NCBI RefSeq assembly: GCF_905171765.1 | Contig: NC_053392.1 | Location: 338,985,010 to 339,049,009 of the forward strand | Origin: Bufo bufo | Taxonomy: Eukaryota; Chordata; Amphibia; Anura; Bufonidae | Reading direction: 5' to 3' | Length of the DNA: 64,000 nt | Shown here: in pieces, positions 33,093 to 43,799 of the stretch | Position numbering within the stretch: the first letter of the stretch is position 1 | Layout: every line of letters begins with the position of its first letter | Made by a program: the position numbers and the translations under genes | Notes under the pieces: generated by a model | The model's database searches: none | What the model was told of the DNA's origin: nothing | The model's input: the letters and a program-made list of their open reading frames with translations, nothing else

Positions 33093-34004
33093 GGTCTGAC
33101 TGGGGGTCTGGAGAGGTCTCACAGGGGGTCTGGAGGTCTGGAGAGGTCTAATGGGGGTTCTGGAGGTCTCACTGGGGGGGTCTGGAGTGGTCTCACTGGG
33201 GGGGTCTGGAGGTCTGACTGGGGGTCTGGAGAGGTCTAATGGGGGGTCTGGAGGTCTGACTGGGGGTCTGGAGAGGTCTAATGAGGGGCCTGGAGGTCTT
33301 ACAGGGTCTGGAGGTCTGACTGGGGGTCTGGATAGGTCTAATGGGGTTATAGACATCCATCTGATTGGGGGTCTGGAGAGGTCTAATGGGGGGTCTGGAG
33401 GTCTTATTGGGGGTCTGTAGAGGTCTAATGGGGGTATAGACATCTGATTGGGAGTCTGGAGGTCTAATGGGGGTCTAGAAGTCTAATGTGGGTCTTATCT
33501 GAGGTCTGATATTGGGTCGGGGTCTTACATGGAGGTCTAATGGGGAAGGGTCTGATCTGAGGTCCAAAACTGGGGTCTTACATAGAAGTCTAAAGGGGGT
33601 TTGGTCTGAGATGGTGGGGGGTCTCATTTAGGGTTTTATATGGGAGTCTGATCGGAAAGAGGTATTTTTTGTACTGGTGCACAATATAAAGGGGTGTTTT
33701 TGTACTGATGCTCTGTGTGGTACCAGTATTTTCAGGGGGACTGTTTCTGCAGGATAACATTGGGGGCACAGCGGACACAGTATTGGGGGTGGCAGGATGT
33801 TGAGAAGGTGAGGAGGAGGATGGAAAAGTAGGAAAGTAGGATGTCTGTTTGTTAAACTCTGCAGAGACGAGGCACGGCTGAAAGAAGTCACCATGGCGGT
33901 CTGGTCTGAGAGAAGAAGAAGAGAAAGAAGTAAATCTACATCAGAGAAGAGAAGTCACTGGATGTAAGAGGTATGTGCGCTGTATGACCCTGTATGTTTT
34001 GGGC
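33093..34004 (+). mobile_element. Minisatellite-bearing hAT family, truncated copy
   Basis: 33100-33500 is a tandem array based on 'ggggtctggaggtctgac' (unit about 20-35 bp, irregular). 33700-34000 matches the right block of copies A and C: 'actgtttctgcagga', 'cacagtattgggggtggcag', 'agaagtcactggatgtaaga'. An ATG in good context ('gtcaccatggcgg', 33888) follows the acceptor-like 'ctctgcag' (33858). No terminal repeat is visible on the right. Confidence 0.65.
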
Positions 34005-34306
34005 CATGATAGCCACACAAAATCCAGGGAGCGCAGGTACAGCATGCACGCCAGGCACACTCTGCTTTTAACCCCGTCCGGTGCCGTGACAGCTTTCATC
34101 GGATCCAGGGATGCAAGTACCAACATGCATGCTGAGCCCACTATATACTTCTCCTGGAGCCAAATTGCTACTGGTAGGCGCTGTAAAAGCAGACTCAGTT
34201 TTATACTGACTTTAAAACCAGCCTCCAGGGCAGACTAACTGGTCAGGTGGGCATGACTGCATGGAGATCGCCACGCCTCCAATATATACTACAAAGAAAA
34301 AATGTG
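34005..34306. other. No feature recognised
   Basis: Mixed composition, no motif. The ORF at 33975-34238 has no recognisable domain. Confidence 0.3.
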
Positions 34307-34446
34307 GGGGGTTCAGTCAGCACAACCCTGTATGCAGGTGCACATCGCTATGGCGAAATACACATACAAACGCAAATTTTGCTTTGTATGTGTATTTCGC
34401 CATAGCGATGTGCACCTGCATACAGGGTTGTGCTGACTGAACCCCC
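34307..34446. repeat. Perfect 64-bp inverted repeat (hairpin)
   Basis: 34307-34370 is exactly complementary to 34383-34446, with a 12-nt loop (cgcaaattttgc) that itself can pair. The arms contain 'tgtgtatttcgcc' and 'gatgtgcacctgcatacagg'. The flanks do not show an obvious duplication. Confidence 0.92.
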
Positions 34447-34630
34447 TACAATAATAGGACATGTTCTATCTTTCAACGGAACGGAAAAATGGAAACGGAA
34501 TGCATACGGAGTAGATTCAGTTTTTTTGCAGAACTATTGGATTGAATGGTTCCGTATATGGACTGTACATGGAACGCAAAAAACGGCCCGTAAACGGGGG
34601 AAAAAAAGCGGTCGTGTGAAAGAGGCCTAA
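34447..34630. repeat. Harbinger-like MITE fragment
   Basis: Ends 'gtgtgaaagaggcc' followed by TAA at 34628-34630. Contains 'ggacatgttctat' and 'cggaacggaaaaatgg', shared with similar MITEs in this window. The left part is missing. Confidence 0.55.
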
Positions 34631-35039
34631 TGATGATAAATCTGATGGGGTCAATCACAAACAATTTTGTTCAAATGATGGTTTAAAAAGTCACAAACTG
34701 AATTTGCCACTTTTATTTTCAAAAAATTGGCTATGGGGATACTGTTATTTACACTGCTACAGCAGCCCTTGGTTTTATTAAAGTTGTCACAAGTGAGATG
34801 TGGTTTCACCACTGTCAGTGAAAGAACGCAAGGGGGTTGCCTGGAGTGGAGATTTGACTTTTTAAAAATACGCACATCATAAATGAGCCATAACACTGTT
34901 CTAATCTCTAATCCCGACCAACTTTTCACTCCACTTATGAAAGTGTCAAAGCTCACCAAATGTCGCACAAAATGGTGCACACAACATTGCTTACGACATT
35001 TTTATGCCACAAAAATGGCATGGCAAATTTTAATAAATG
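34631..35039. other. No feature recognised
   Basis: AT-rich, no motif. Confidence 0.35.
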
Positions 35040-35189
35040 TCTCCATTTATCTATAGTATTCAATACATTTTTATTGAAATTTCAGTATTAAAAAACAGAC
35101 TTGCGTACTGTAGATACATTGGTAATGTCAAGGTGATAACAACAATAATTACATTTAAATACAGAGGCGAGCAAAATAAACATCAATTA

Positions 35190-36733
35190 TCATTGGCTTA
35201 GCATATAGATGCATGGAGAAAAATGGCTTAAGGGCAAAATAGTATCGGGATGTTGGAACATTAAAGTAGGCAAGTAGAAAAAAGGAGAGGCATAGCGACT
35301 TGACAGCCAATAGACCCACTGATTATGTATTCGTATCCGAGAACGAGATGTGTCTTCAAAAGTCATTTCACAATGCATATGTTCATTGACGGATTGCACA
35401 ACTGCAGCTATTGACAGGGACTGCGCCATTTTCCATTTGCGAGCTATGATGTTTCGGGCAGCGCTGAACACATGTGCAGTAATCCCCCTCGATGCGAAAG
35501 GAATATCCACCAGACCGATCCCCAGAATTGTCAGTTAAGGGAAAAGGTTTACGTCATCTGATGTGACTTCTCTAAGAAGATCTTTAATGGCAGACCAAAA
35601 GGACATAACTGAAGGGCAAGCCCACCACATATGAAGGGGGGTTCCCACCCCACCGCATCCTCTCCAACAAAGTGACGAGTACCCGGGGATTAAGTGGGCC
35701 AGTCTATTGGGCGTTAGATACCAGCGCAGCTGGATCCGCCTAGCCTGCTCAACGTGATTGCTGCATTTGGAACCTTAAAAGGACCAGTATAGGGCCATGT
35801 TCCATTGCCGTACAGAAAATGTTTTCCCTAGTTCTTGTTCCCAACGGAACATAAAAGGCTGCTTATTCTTCATATCCGAGGGGAGGATGGCGGCATAAAT
35901 AGTAGACAACTTAGGTCTAAGGGGGCAACAGCCATGGAGAAAGAGTTGAAAGAAGTTAGTGATGGGGCTGCTTCGCGGAGACACAGAGTTTAAAAAATGC
36001 CGTATTCGAAGATATTGATAAAAGTGATTTTTGGAAGAGAGTACTTGTCATGTAAGGTTGCAAAGTCAACTAGAGAAAAGTTATCATACAGACATTCGAG
36101 ATAATGAATACCTTTAGACTGCCAGAGTTCTAGAGACAGGTCAGGAATGGGATACTCCAGCGCAGTGATAGGTATTCTATGGAAAGGCACATGGAACAGC
36201 TTAAGCAAATCGAAAAGATGTACCCAGATAAACATCATAGCTCGCATAGTATATAGTGGGGAAGAATAATGAAATGATTTTAAACTATAAGCTGCGAGCA
36301 AAGCTGTCAGCGAGCGGCCTTTTACATAAGATTCTTCTATACGAAGCCATTTTTGGGGGGAAGACGGGGACCACCATTCAAATGCCTGCTCTGCTAGATT
36401 TGCCAGATGATACTTGTGTAGGTCAGGGACTCCTAGACCTCCGCATCTGATAGGGGGATGAAGTGCACCCTTAGATATCCTAGGCCTCTTATTGTCCCAG
36501 ATGAAACTCATAAGGTCACGCTGGAGCTGTGCAATCTGCCTTTTAGGCATTAGTACCGGCAAACATCTGAAACAATACAGTATTTTAGGAAGAGACAACA
36601 TCTTAACAGCGTTAATGCGAGCGATCCATGATAAATGGATCTGAGACATTCTAGCATAATCCTTCTTAAGTTCAGCCCTTAAATTGCTCAGATTTATAGA
36701 AAGGGTCTCCGGAACAGAGCGAGCGAGTTCCAC
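35190..36733 (-). pseudogene. LINE ORF2 C-terminal region
   Basis: The main open piece, 36733-35990, 247 aa, begins before 'WIARINAVKMLSLPKILYCF' and includes 'LMSFIWDNKRPRI' and 'GGLGVPDLHKYH', the block that follows RT in L1-like proteins. It continues after a short break through 35984-35775 and, with a further stop, to 35510-35190, where a CCHC-like cluster ('LCWRGCG', 'HMWWACP') fits the C-terminal Cys-rich motif. It is inactive because of these breaks. Confidence 0.88.
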
Positions 36734-36808
36734 CCCTAAGTAGGTGATGGAGCTGGTAACCCATCTGATATATGAAAATTCAGAATTTTGGTTTTCCTTT
36801 CATTTAGC

Positions 36809-37129
36809 TTATAGAAAGAACAGTGAGAGTATAAACAAAGAATGCCTGCTATTGCAGCTAGAGATTACATCATCTGTGTAAAGACCAATTACGTGTGAGG
36901 AGTTACCATCTGATATCCCCCGAATCCGAGGGCAGGTACGAATATAAGATGCTAGGGGCTCTATAATCAAAGCAAAAATTAGCGGTGATAGCGGGCACCC
37001 CTGACGAGTGCCATTTGTAATCGGAAATGGGTCAGAGATGAAACGAGAGGCTAAAACTGTAGCCGAAGGATGAGTATATAAACCCAATATAGCTGTACAT
37101 ATGGGGCCTGCAAATCCAAATTTACCCAA
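36809..37129 (-). pseudogene. LINE ORF2 reverse transcriptase, palm segment
   Basis: Starts immediately after the chromovirus LTR and target repeat. It has 'NGTRQGCPLSPLIFALIIEPLA', the LINE RT block 4, and 'IGLYTDDVI', corresponding to the catalytic YADD/FADD box but with T in place of A ('YTDD'). It is fused out of frame to the C-terminal region. The N-terminal RT half lies beyond the insertion at 42810-43160. Confidence 0.9.
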
Positions 37130-37133
37130 AACC

Positions 37134-37778
37134 TGTCACTACCAGAGCTTTGGGACGTTCTCACAGCTCTGTTTCTCCACCCCTGTGATGATGTCACTAC
37201 TAGAGCTGGGAGGAGTTCTCACTACTCTGTTTACTTTTGGTTTCTTTCACCACAGCTGTCCTTCATGTGTTTGATTTTCCTCTCTTTATATCACCCCTCC
37301 TCCTATGATAGGATGTGGATTATAGTTCTCACTTCAGTTGTAGCTCTGGCTTTAGTTTCTTCACTTGTAGCTATCAGTTCACTGGACCTGTGTTCTGCTG
37401 CAGCTAGCACTCCGGATATTGCCAGCCTGTCCTTGGATCCGTCTTCTCTGCGGCTGCAACACCGTCAGCTAAGTGTGCAGACATTGTTGTGTTCCTGTTT
37501 ATTTTCTGACTGGATCTGAGGTGGCCACGGTTCCCTCCATATACTGAGTAGGGCACTGGTGGCCGTGCCCCTTCCACTATTGTAGGGGTTACAGTGGTCA
37601 TTAGTCTTAGGCACGTGGGCATGCCTCTTTCCGCCATTTGGATCCGGGCATGTGTTTTAGCAGAATAGGGAGAGCGTTGAGGGTCGGACAGGGGTCACCC
37701 GTTATCCTCCCTAGTTCTGGGTCCAGTCAGTAGCTCTGTACTGTGTATTACTATTGTTGCCCCCATACAGCCGTGACA
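37134..37778 (+). repeat. 5' LTR of the chromovirus
   Basis: 645 bp. A TATA-like 'tttatatc' at 37285 lies about 28 nt before 'gtggattata' at 37315, a plausible transcription start. It matches the 3' LTR in every position I compared. Confidence 0.97.
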
Positions 37779-37779
37779 T

Positions 37780-37789
37780 TATAATCCAC
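37780..37789 (+). promoter_or_regulatory. Candidate self-priming primer-binding site
   Basis: TATAATCCAC lies one base after the 5' LTR and is the exact complement of GTGGATTATA at 37315-37324 in the LTR, close to the expected 5' end of the RNA. No tRNA-like TGG sequence is present here. Elements of the Tf1/sushi group prime reverse transcription with the 5' end of their own RNA. Confidence 0.7.
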
Positions 37790-37809
37790 CAAAACCATCC
37801 TTTTTTGAC

Positions 37810-40800
37810 ATGGATCCGCTTTCTGGCCTGGTTGACCGCATGCAGGGTCTTTCTTTGGAAGTAGCGGATCTCCGTCAATCTATGACTCAGCTTCAAGCAT
37901 TGGGCCCTGCTCCGGCTCATGGAGTCTGTTGCGAGCCAAAGGTCTCACTTCCGGAGACGTTCTCCGGGGGCAGTGAGAATTTTGTTCGTTTCAGAGAGGC
38001 ATGCAAACTCCATTTTTGCTTGTGTCCTCACTCTTCTGGTAATCAAGAGCAGAGGGTGAGGATTGTCATCTCCCTGCTCAGGGGTAATGCTCAGACTTGG
38101 GCTTTTTCGCTGCCATCAGGGGATCCCTCCCTTCGATCCGTGGAGGGATTTTTTGTGGCCCTGGGGCAGATTTATGATGACCCGGATCGTGTTGCTCTGG
38201 CCGAATCTAACCTACGTGTTTTATGCCAGAACAAACGGTCTGCGGAGCTTTATTGTTCTGAATTTCGGAGATGGGCAGCTGATTCGGGTTGGAATGATGC
38301 TGCACTCCGGAGTCAGTTCTGTCATGGTCTCTCGGAGAGATTAAAAGATGCGTTTGCTTTCCATGAGAGACCAACGTCCTTAGAGTCTGCCATGTCATTG
38401 GCGGTACGCCTTGACAGGCGTCTAAGAGAAAGAAACGAGACCTCTCTGTCCAGCCATTGTCAGTCTAGGGGAAGTGGTGCGGACTCATTCAGTGTGCAGG
38501 GGCCTCATCCTGTCTCGCTCCCCTCTGAGGAGGAGCCCATGCAGCTAGCTCGACTTGCCCCTGATAAAAGAGGATTTAGTCCTCAGAGTATGGTCTGTTT
38601 TTGTTGTGGGGGCATAGGTCATTTGGCAAATGTTTGTCCATCTAGGAGATTCTTGAACCGTACTAAGAGCGATAATAAGAGAAAAATCTCAAAAGGTAAA
38701 TCATCAGGTTCTGCTTCATCTGCTACTTTGGGCAAAGTTGATGTAGGATTTGATGCTTTTCCTCTGACCTGCAGTTCCCGTTTTCTCCTGTCTGCCAGGG
38801 TGGCGCTAGAGAGCAAAGTCATTTCTTGTGAGATTTTTGTCGATAGTGGAGCGGCCGTCAATCTTATTGACACTCAATTTGTAGCCATGCATGGTTTTCA
38901 GGTTTGCACATTAGATAAAGATATACCTGTTTTTGCTATTGACTCTGCTCCACTCTCACAGAGATCTCTGAAAGGCATTGTTCACAATATCCGGCTAGCT
39001 GTAGGTGACACTCATGTGGAGGATATATCTTGTTTTGTCCTTAACGGATTGCCATCTCCTCTAGTTTTGGGGTTACCCTGGCTCACTAGACATAACCCCA
39101 CTATTGATTGGCAAGGAAGGCAAATAAATGAGTGGAGTGACTTTTGTAGAGAGAATTGTCTCACAGCGACTTTTGCAGAGGTGTCTACTAAAACGGTGCC
39201 ATCATTTCTCTCTGATTTCTCGGACGTGTTTTCCGAGAGCGGTGTTCAGGAGCTACCTCCTCACCGGGAGTTTGACTGTCCCATTAACCTCATTCCCGGC
39301 GCCAAGCTGCCAAAAGCACGCCTCTACAATCTCTCACAACCGGAAAGAATCGCTATGCGAACTTACATCTCCGAGAGTCTCGAAAAGGGGCATATTCGTC
39401 CCTCAAAGTCACCTGTGGCCGCGGGTTTTTTTTTTGTTAAAAAGAAAGATGGCTCTCTGAGACCTTGCCTAGATTTTAGGGAGCTGAACCGTATCACGAT
39501 TCGCGATCCCTATCCCCTTCCTCTGATCCCGGACCTCTTCAATCAAATTGTTGGGGCCAAGGTGTTTTCCAAATTGGATTTGAGAGGCGCGTACAACCTG
39601 GTCAGGGTCAGAGAGGGGGATGAATGGAAAACGGCCTTTAATACCCCTGACGGGCATTTCGAGAATCTCGTTATGCCTTTCGGCCTGATGAATGCTCCGG
39701 CCGTCTTTCAGCATTTTGTTAATAGTATTTTCTATCATTTAATGGGGAAATTTGTATTGGTGTATCTTGATGATATTTTGATTTTTTCCCCTGATGTTCA
39801 GACCCATCAGGATCATCTTTTTCAGGTTCTGCAGATTCTGCGGGAAAATAAATTGTACGCCAAGCTGGAGAAATGTCTTTTTATGGTATCGGAGATTCAA
39901 TTTCTGGGTTTTCTCCTCTCTGCTTCTGGTTTTCGCATGGATCCCGAGAAGGTCCGTGCTGTACTTGAGTGGGAGCTTCCTGAGAATCAGAAGGCATTGA
40001 TGCGCTTTCTGGGTTTTGCGAACTATTACAGAAAGTTAATTTTGAATTATTCCTCTGTTGTCAAACCCCTCACTGACATGACAAAAAAGGGGGCGGATTT
40101 TTCCTCTTGGTCGGAGGAGGCGCTTGCAGCCTTTTCTAAGATTAAAGAGAATTTTGCGTCTGCTCCCGTCTTGGTGCATCCCGATGTTTCCTTACCTTTT
40201 ATTGTTGAGGTGGATGCTTCCGAGGTGGGTGTGGGTGCGGTTTTGTCCCAGGGCCCTTCCCCTGCCAAGTGGCGACCCTGTGCCTTTTTCTCTAAAAAAC
40301 TCTCCCCAGCAGAGAGAAACTATGATGTGGGCGATAGGGAGTTGTTGGCCATCAAGTTGGCTTTCGAGGAATGGCGCCATTGGTTGGAGGGGGCCAGGCA
40401 CGCTATCACCGTTTTTACCGACCATAAGAATCTGGCATACTTGGAGTCGGCCAGGCGTATGAATCCGAGACAGGCCAGATGGTCTCTGTTCTTCTCCAGA
40501 TTTAATTTTGTTGTTACATTCCGACCTGGGATAAAAAATGTGAAGGCTGATGCTCTCTCTCGCTGTTTTCCGGGAGGAGGAAACTCTGAGGACCCGGGTC
40601 CCATTTTGGCGGAGGGGGTAGTTGTTTCTGCTCTATATTCTGATTTGGAGGCCGAGGTCCAGGCTGCCCAGACTGAGACACCTGCCCGTTGTCCTTCTGG
40701 GAAGTTGTTCGTGCCTCCTGAGCTACGTCACAAACTCTTTAAGGAGCATCATGATACGGTTCTTGCTGGTCACCCCGGGAGTAGAGCCACGGTGGATCTC

Positions 40801-42087
40801 ATTGCTCGGAGATTTTGGTGGCCGGCTCTTCGTAAGTCGGTGGAGGGTTTTGTGGCTGCTTGTGAGACGTGCGCTCGCGCTAAGGTCCCTCGTTCACGGC
40901 CTTCAGGTTCCCTTCTCCCGTTACCCATTCCTTCCCGTCCTTGGACACACCTGTCCATGGACTTTATCACGGATCTTCCTCGTTCCTCGGGGAAGTCGGT
41001 GATCCTGGTGGTGGTGGACCGTTTTAGCAAGATGGCTCATTTCGTACCTTTCCCTGGTTTACCTAATGCTAAAACGTTGGCGCAAGCTTTTGTCGACCAT
41101 ATTGTTAAGTTGCACGGCATTCCCTCTGATATTGTTTCCGATAGAGGCACGCAGTTTGTGTCCAGGTTCTGGAAGGCTTTCTGTTCTCGCCTGGGGGTTC
41201 GGCTGTCCTTCTCTTCTGCTTTTCATCCGCAGTCGAATGGTCAGACTGAGCGCCTCAATCAGAATCTGGAGACATATTTGCGCTGTTTTGTTTCAGAGAA
41301 CCAGGAGGATTGGTGTTCATTTCTCCCTCTTGCCGAGTTTGCTCTGAACAACCGTCGTCAGGAATCTTCTGATAAGTCACCATTCTTTGGTGCATATGGG
41401 TTCCATCCACAGTTTGGGACATTCTCGGGAGGGGCTCTTTCTGGTTTACCGGAGGAGGAGAGATTTTCCTCGTCTTTGTCTACCATTTGGCAAAAGATTC
41501 AGGGTAATCTTAAAAAGATGAGTGAGAGGTATAAGCGTGTGGCTGATAAGAGACGTGTGCCTGGTCCGGACCTGAATGTGGGTGATCTGGTGTGGTTGTC
41601 TACTAGAAACATTAAGTTGAAGGTTCCCTCCTGGAAATTGGGTCCCAAGTTTATTGGGCCTTATAAAATCTTGTCAGTCATCAATCCTGTTGCCTTCCGT
41701 CTTGATCTTCCACGGGTTTGGAAGATACATAATGTATTTCACAGATCTCTCTTAAAACCATATGTCCAGCCCACGGTACCCTCCTCTTTGCCTCCTCCTC
41801 CGATTTTGGTTGATGGCAATCTGGAGTTTGAGGTTTCCAGAATTGTGGACTCTCGCATGGTCCGCGGTTCTCTTCAGTACCTCGTTCATTGGAAGGGTTA
41901 TGGTCCTGAGGAGAGGATGTGGGTTTCGGTGTCGGACATTAAAGCCACTCGCCTCATCAGGGCATTTCATAGGGCTCATCCTGAGAAGGTGGGTCCTGGG
42001 TGTCCGGAGTCCACCCGTAGAGGGGGGGGTACTGTCACTACCAGAGCTTTGGGACGTTCTCACAGCTCTGTTTCTCCACCCCTGTGA
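37810..42087 (+). CDS. Chromovirus Gag-Pol polyprotein, 1425 aa
   Basis: The frame is open from ATG 37810 ('MDPLSGLVDRMQ') to the stop at 42087. Domains in order: retrotransposon Gag core (about residues 55-180, 'LLRGNAQTWAFSL'); CCHC knuckle C263-C266-H271-C276; protease with D345 in 'VDSGAAVNL'; RT (about 480-700) with '[16 protein letters not shown]' and Y652-L-D-D655; RNase H starting near 798 with D802 in 'FIVEVDAS'; integrase zinc region ('HHDTVLAGHPGS', 'CETCARAK') and DDE core D1051, D1111, E1147 with 35 residues between the last two; and a chromodomain (about 1338-1395, 'VSRIVDSRMVRG', 'YLVHWKGYGPEE'). Gag and Pol are in one frame, whereas many relatives use a frameshift. The last 18 codons lie in the 3' LTR. 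All catalytic residues I can check are present. The chromodomain would direct integration through histone binding. Confidence 0.97.
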   Translation: MDPLSGLVDRMQGLSLEVADLRQSMTQLQALGPAPAHGVCCEPKVSLPETFSGGSENFVRFREACKLHFCLCPHSSGNQEQRVRIVISLLRGNAQTWAFSLPSGDPSLRSVEGFFVALGQIYDDPDRVALAESNLRVLCQNKRSAELYCSEFRRWAADSGWNDAALRSQFCHGLSERLKDAFAFHERPTSLESAMSLAVRLDRRLRERNETSLSSHCQSRGSGADSFSVQGPHPVSLPSEEEPMQLARLAPDKRGFSPQSMVCFCCGGIGHLANVCPSRRFLNRTKSDNKRKISKGKSSGSASSATLGKVDVGFDAFPLTCSSRFLLSARVALESKVISCEIFVDSGAAVNLIDTQFVAMHGFQVCTLDKDIPVFAIDSAPLSQRSLKGIVHNIRLAVGDTHVEDISCFVLNGLPSPLVLGLPWLTRHNPTIDWQGRQINEWSDFCRENCLTATFAEVSTKTVPSFLSDFSDVFSESGVQELPPHREFDCPINLIPGAKLPKARLYNLSQPERIAMRTYISESLEKGHIRPSKSPVAAGFFFVKKKDGSLRPCLDFRELNRITIRDPYPLPLIPDLFNQIVGAKVFSKLDLRGAYNLVRVREGDEWKTAFNTPDGHFENLVMPFGLMNAPAVFQHFVNSIFYHLMGKFVLVYLDDILIFSPDVQTHQDHLFQVLQILRENKLYAKLEKCLFMVSEIQFLGFLLSASGFRMDPEKVRAVLEWELPENQKALMRFLGFANYYRKLILNYSSVVKPLTDMTKKGADFSSWSEEALAAFSKIKENFASAPVLVHPDVSLPFIVEVDASEVGVGAVLSQGPSPAKWRPCAFFSKKLSPAERNYDVGDRELLAIKLAFEEWRHWLEGARHAITVFTDHKNLAYLESARRMNPRQARWSLFFSRFNFVVTFRPGIKNVKADALSRCFPGGGNSEDPGPILAEGVVVSALYSDLEAEVQAAQTETPARCPSGKLFVPPELRHKLFKEHHDTVLAGHPGSRATVDLIARRFWWPALRKSVEGFVAACETCARAKVPRSRPSGSLLPLPIPSRPWTHLSMDFITDLPRSSGKSVILVVVDRFSKMAHFVPFPGLPNAKTLAQAFVDHIVKLHGIPSDIVSDRGTQFVSRFWKAFCSRLGVRLSFSSAFHPQSNGQTERLNQNLETYLRCFVSENQEDWCSFLPLAEFALNNRRQESSDKSPFFGAYGFHPQFGTFSGGALSGLPEEERFSSSLSTIWQKIQGNLKKMSERYKRVADKRRVPGPDLNVGDLVWLSTRNIKLKVPSWKLGPKFIGPYKILSVINPVAFRLDLPRVWKIHNVFHRSLLKPYVQPTVPSSLPPPPILVDGNLEFEVSRIVDSRMVRGSLQYLVHWKGYGPEERMWVSVSDIKATRLIRAFHRAHPEKVGPGCPESTRRGGGTVTTRALGRSHSSVSPPL

Positions 42088-42677
42088 TGATGTCACTACT
42101 AGAGCTGGGAGGAGTTCTCACTACTCTGTTTACTTTTGGTTTCTTTCACCACAGCTGTCCTTCATGTGTTTGATTTTCCTCTCTTTATATCACCCCTCCT
42201 CCTATGATAGGATGTGGATTATAGTTCTCACTTCAGTTGTAGCTCTGGCTTTAGTTTCTTCACTTGTAGCTATCAGTTCACTGGACCTGTGTTCTGCTGC
42301 AGCTAGCACTCCGGATATTGCCAGCCTGTCCTTGGATCCGTCTTCTCTGCGGCTGCAACACCGTCAGCTAAGTGTGCAGACATTGTTGTGTTCCTGTTTA
42401 TTTTCTGACTGGATCTGAGGTGGCCACGGTTCCCTCCATATACTGAGTAGGGCACTGGTGGCCGTGCCCCTTCCACTATTGTAGGGGTTACAGTGGTCAT
42501 TAGTCTTAGGCACGTGGGCATGCCTCTTTCCGCCATTTGGATCCGGGCATGTGTTTTAGCAGAATAGGGAGAGCGTTGAGGGTCGGACAGGGGTCACCCG
42601 TTATCCTCCCTAGTTCTGGGTCCAGTCAGTAGCTCTGTACTGTGTATTACTATTGTTGCCCCCATACAGCCGTGACA
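42033..42677 (+). repeat. 3' LTR of the chromovirus
   Basis: 645 bp, same sequence as the 5' LTR. It is preceded by the polypurine tract and overlaps the end of the Gag-Pol ORF by 55 bp. Confidence 0.97.
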
Positions 42678-42682
42678 AAACC

Positions 42683-43620
42683 TGTTCTAGGAATCCCCAA
42701 TGCACTCTATCAAACGCTTTTCAGCATCAAGGGATAGAAACATTGTGGGGTCCCCAGATTCCTTGGCTATTTGGATCAGATTGAGCATGCCTCTGGTTCC
42801 ATCTCGACACTATCTCCCGGGTACGAATCCTACCTGATCTGGGTCGACCAAGAGTGGGAGATAATTATTAATACGAGATGCCAGAATTTTAGCAAAGAGT
42901 TTTAAATCCACATTCAAAGATATGGGTCGAAAGTTGGACAGCTCATCAGGGGTCTTGCCCGGTTTTGGGATGGTAACCACCGTGGCTGTCAGCATATCAG
43001 GGTGTATAGCCTGAGGAGTAAGAAAGCTATTAAATAAGGTAGTCAGGTGAGGGGTCAGTTGTTGCTGAAAGGTCTTATAATAATTAGAAATAAACCCGTC
43101 CGGGCCTGGAGCTTTACCTAAAGGGGTGTTTTTAAATAGCAAGGAGAACCTCTTCGTCAATTATGGGTGTGTTTAGAGCTAGCAGCTGCTCATCAGTCAG
43201 GGAGGGGAGGATCACTGAGTCTAGAAAAGACTTTATGCTGTCCGCAGTCGGTTGAGAGACAGAGACATCCTCACCGAGATTGTACAAGCGCCTATAGTAC
43301 GAGGCAAACGCATTAGTTATCTCCTGAGGGTGCGTATATGTAGAACCATTATACCGTAATGTGCCTATTTTAGAGTCAGCAGCTCAACGATGAAGCCTGT
43401 TAGCGAGAAGCGCACTTGCTCTGTCACCCATATGATAAAAGGAGGTTCGGAGTCGACAAAGGACCCGTTCATGCTTATAAAGAAGGAGAGATTTTTCAAG
43501 TGACCGGCATTCTGGAGAGCCTGTAAATTAGTAGGGGTTGGTGCCTGCTTATAAAGCTTGTCCACTCCATCTAGGGTAGACAACGCTGCTGTTAGTTGCT
43601 GGTCCCTATTTTTCTTAAGG
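42683..43620 (-). pseudogene. LINE ORF2, RT N-terminal half and linker
   Basis: 43160-42810 reads 'KAPGPDGFISNYYKTF', 'IPKPGKTPDELSNFRPISL' and 'DPDQVGFVPGR', the first blocks of LINE RT. The stretch up to the chromovirus at 42683 reads 'KAFDRVHWGFLEQVL' after one or two breaks, continuous with 'GKFGFAG' beyond the insertion. 43583-43365 is part of the region between endonuclease and RT. Several stops are present. Confidence 0.9.
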
Positions 43621-43799
43621 CGAGCACCAGCTTACAGCAGAATCCCTCTCATGTACGCCTTATGAGAGAGCCATAAAGTTGAGGGAGAAATTTCCGGGCT
43701 TACATTGAGGGAGAAGAATTCTTGTATCTTAGTGCGGAATTCCTCAACCCTCTGCTCACGTTTAAGTAAGTAGGGGTTAAGTCTCCACTGAGGGGGAGA

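Larger units (their letters stand above)
37129..42682 (+). mobile_element. Intact Ty3/gypsy chromovirus (Tf1/sushi-like), identical LTRs
   Basis: The element is 37134-42677 (5544 bp), with two 645-bp LTRs that I find identical by eye. Limits are TGTCACTACC…CCGTGACA, and a perfect 5-bp target duplication AAACC flanks them (37129-37133, 42678-42682). It contains one long ORF with all expected domains, a polypurine tract 'gtagaggggggggt' (about 42018-42031) and a self-priming type primer-binding site. Identical LTRs and an unbroken ORF indicate a very recent insertion. It sits inside the RT of an old LINE. Confidence 0.97.

Noticed and set aside
41821..42000. Host chromodomain (CBX-like) gene
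   Set aside because: The chromodomain is the C-terminus of the chromovirus integrase in one continuous ORF.
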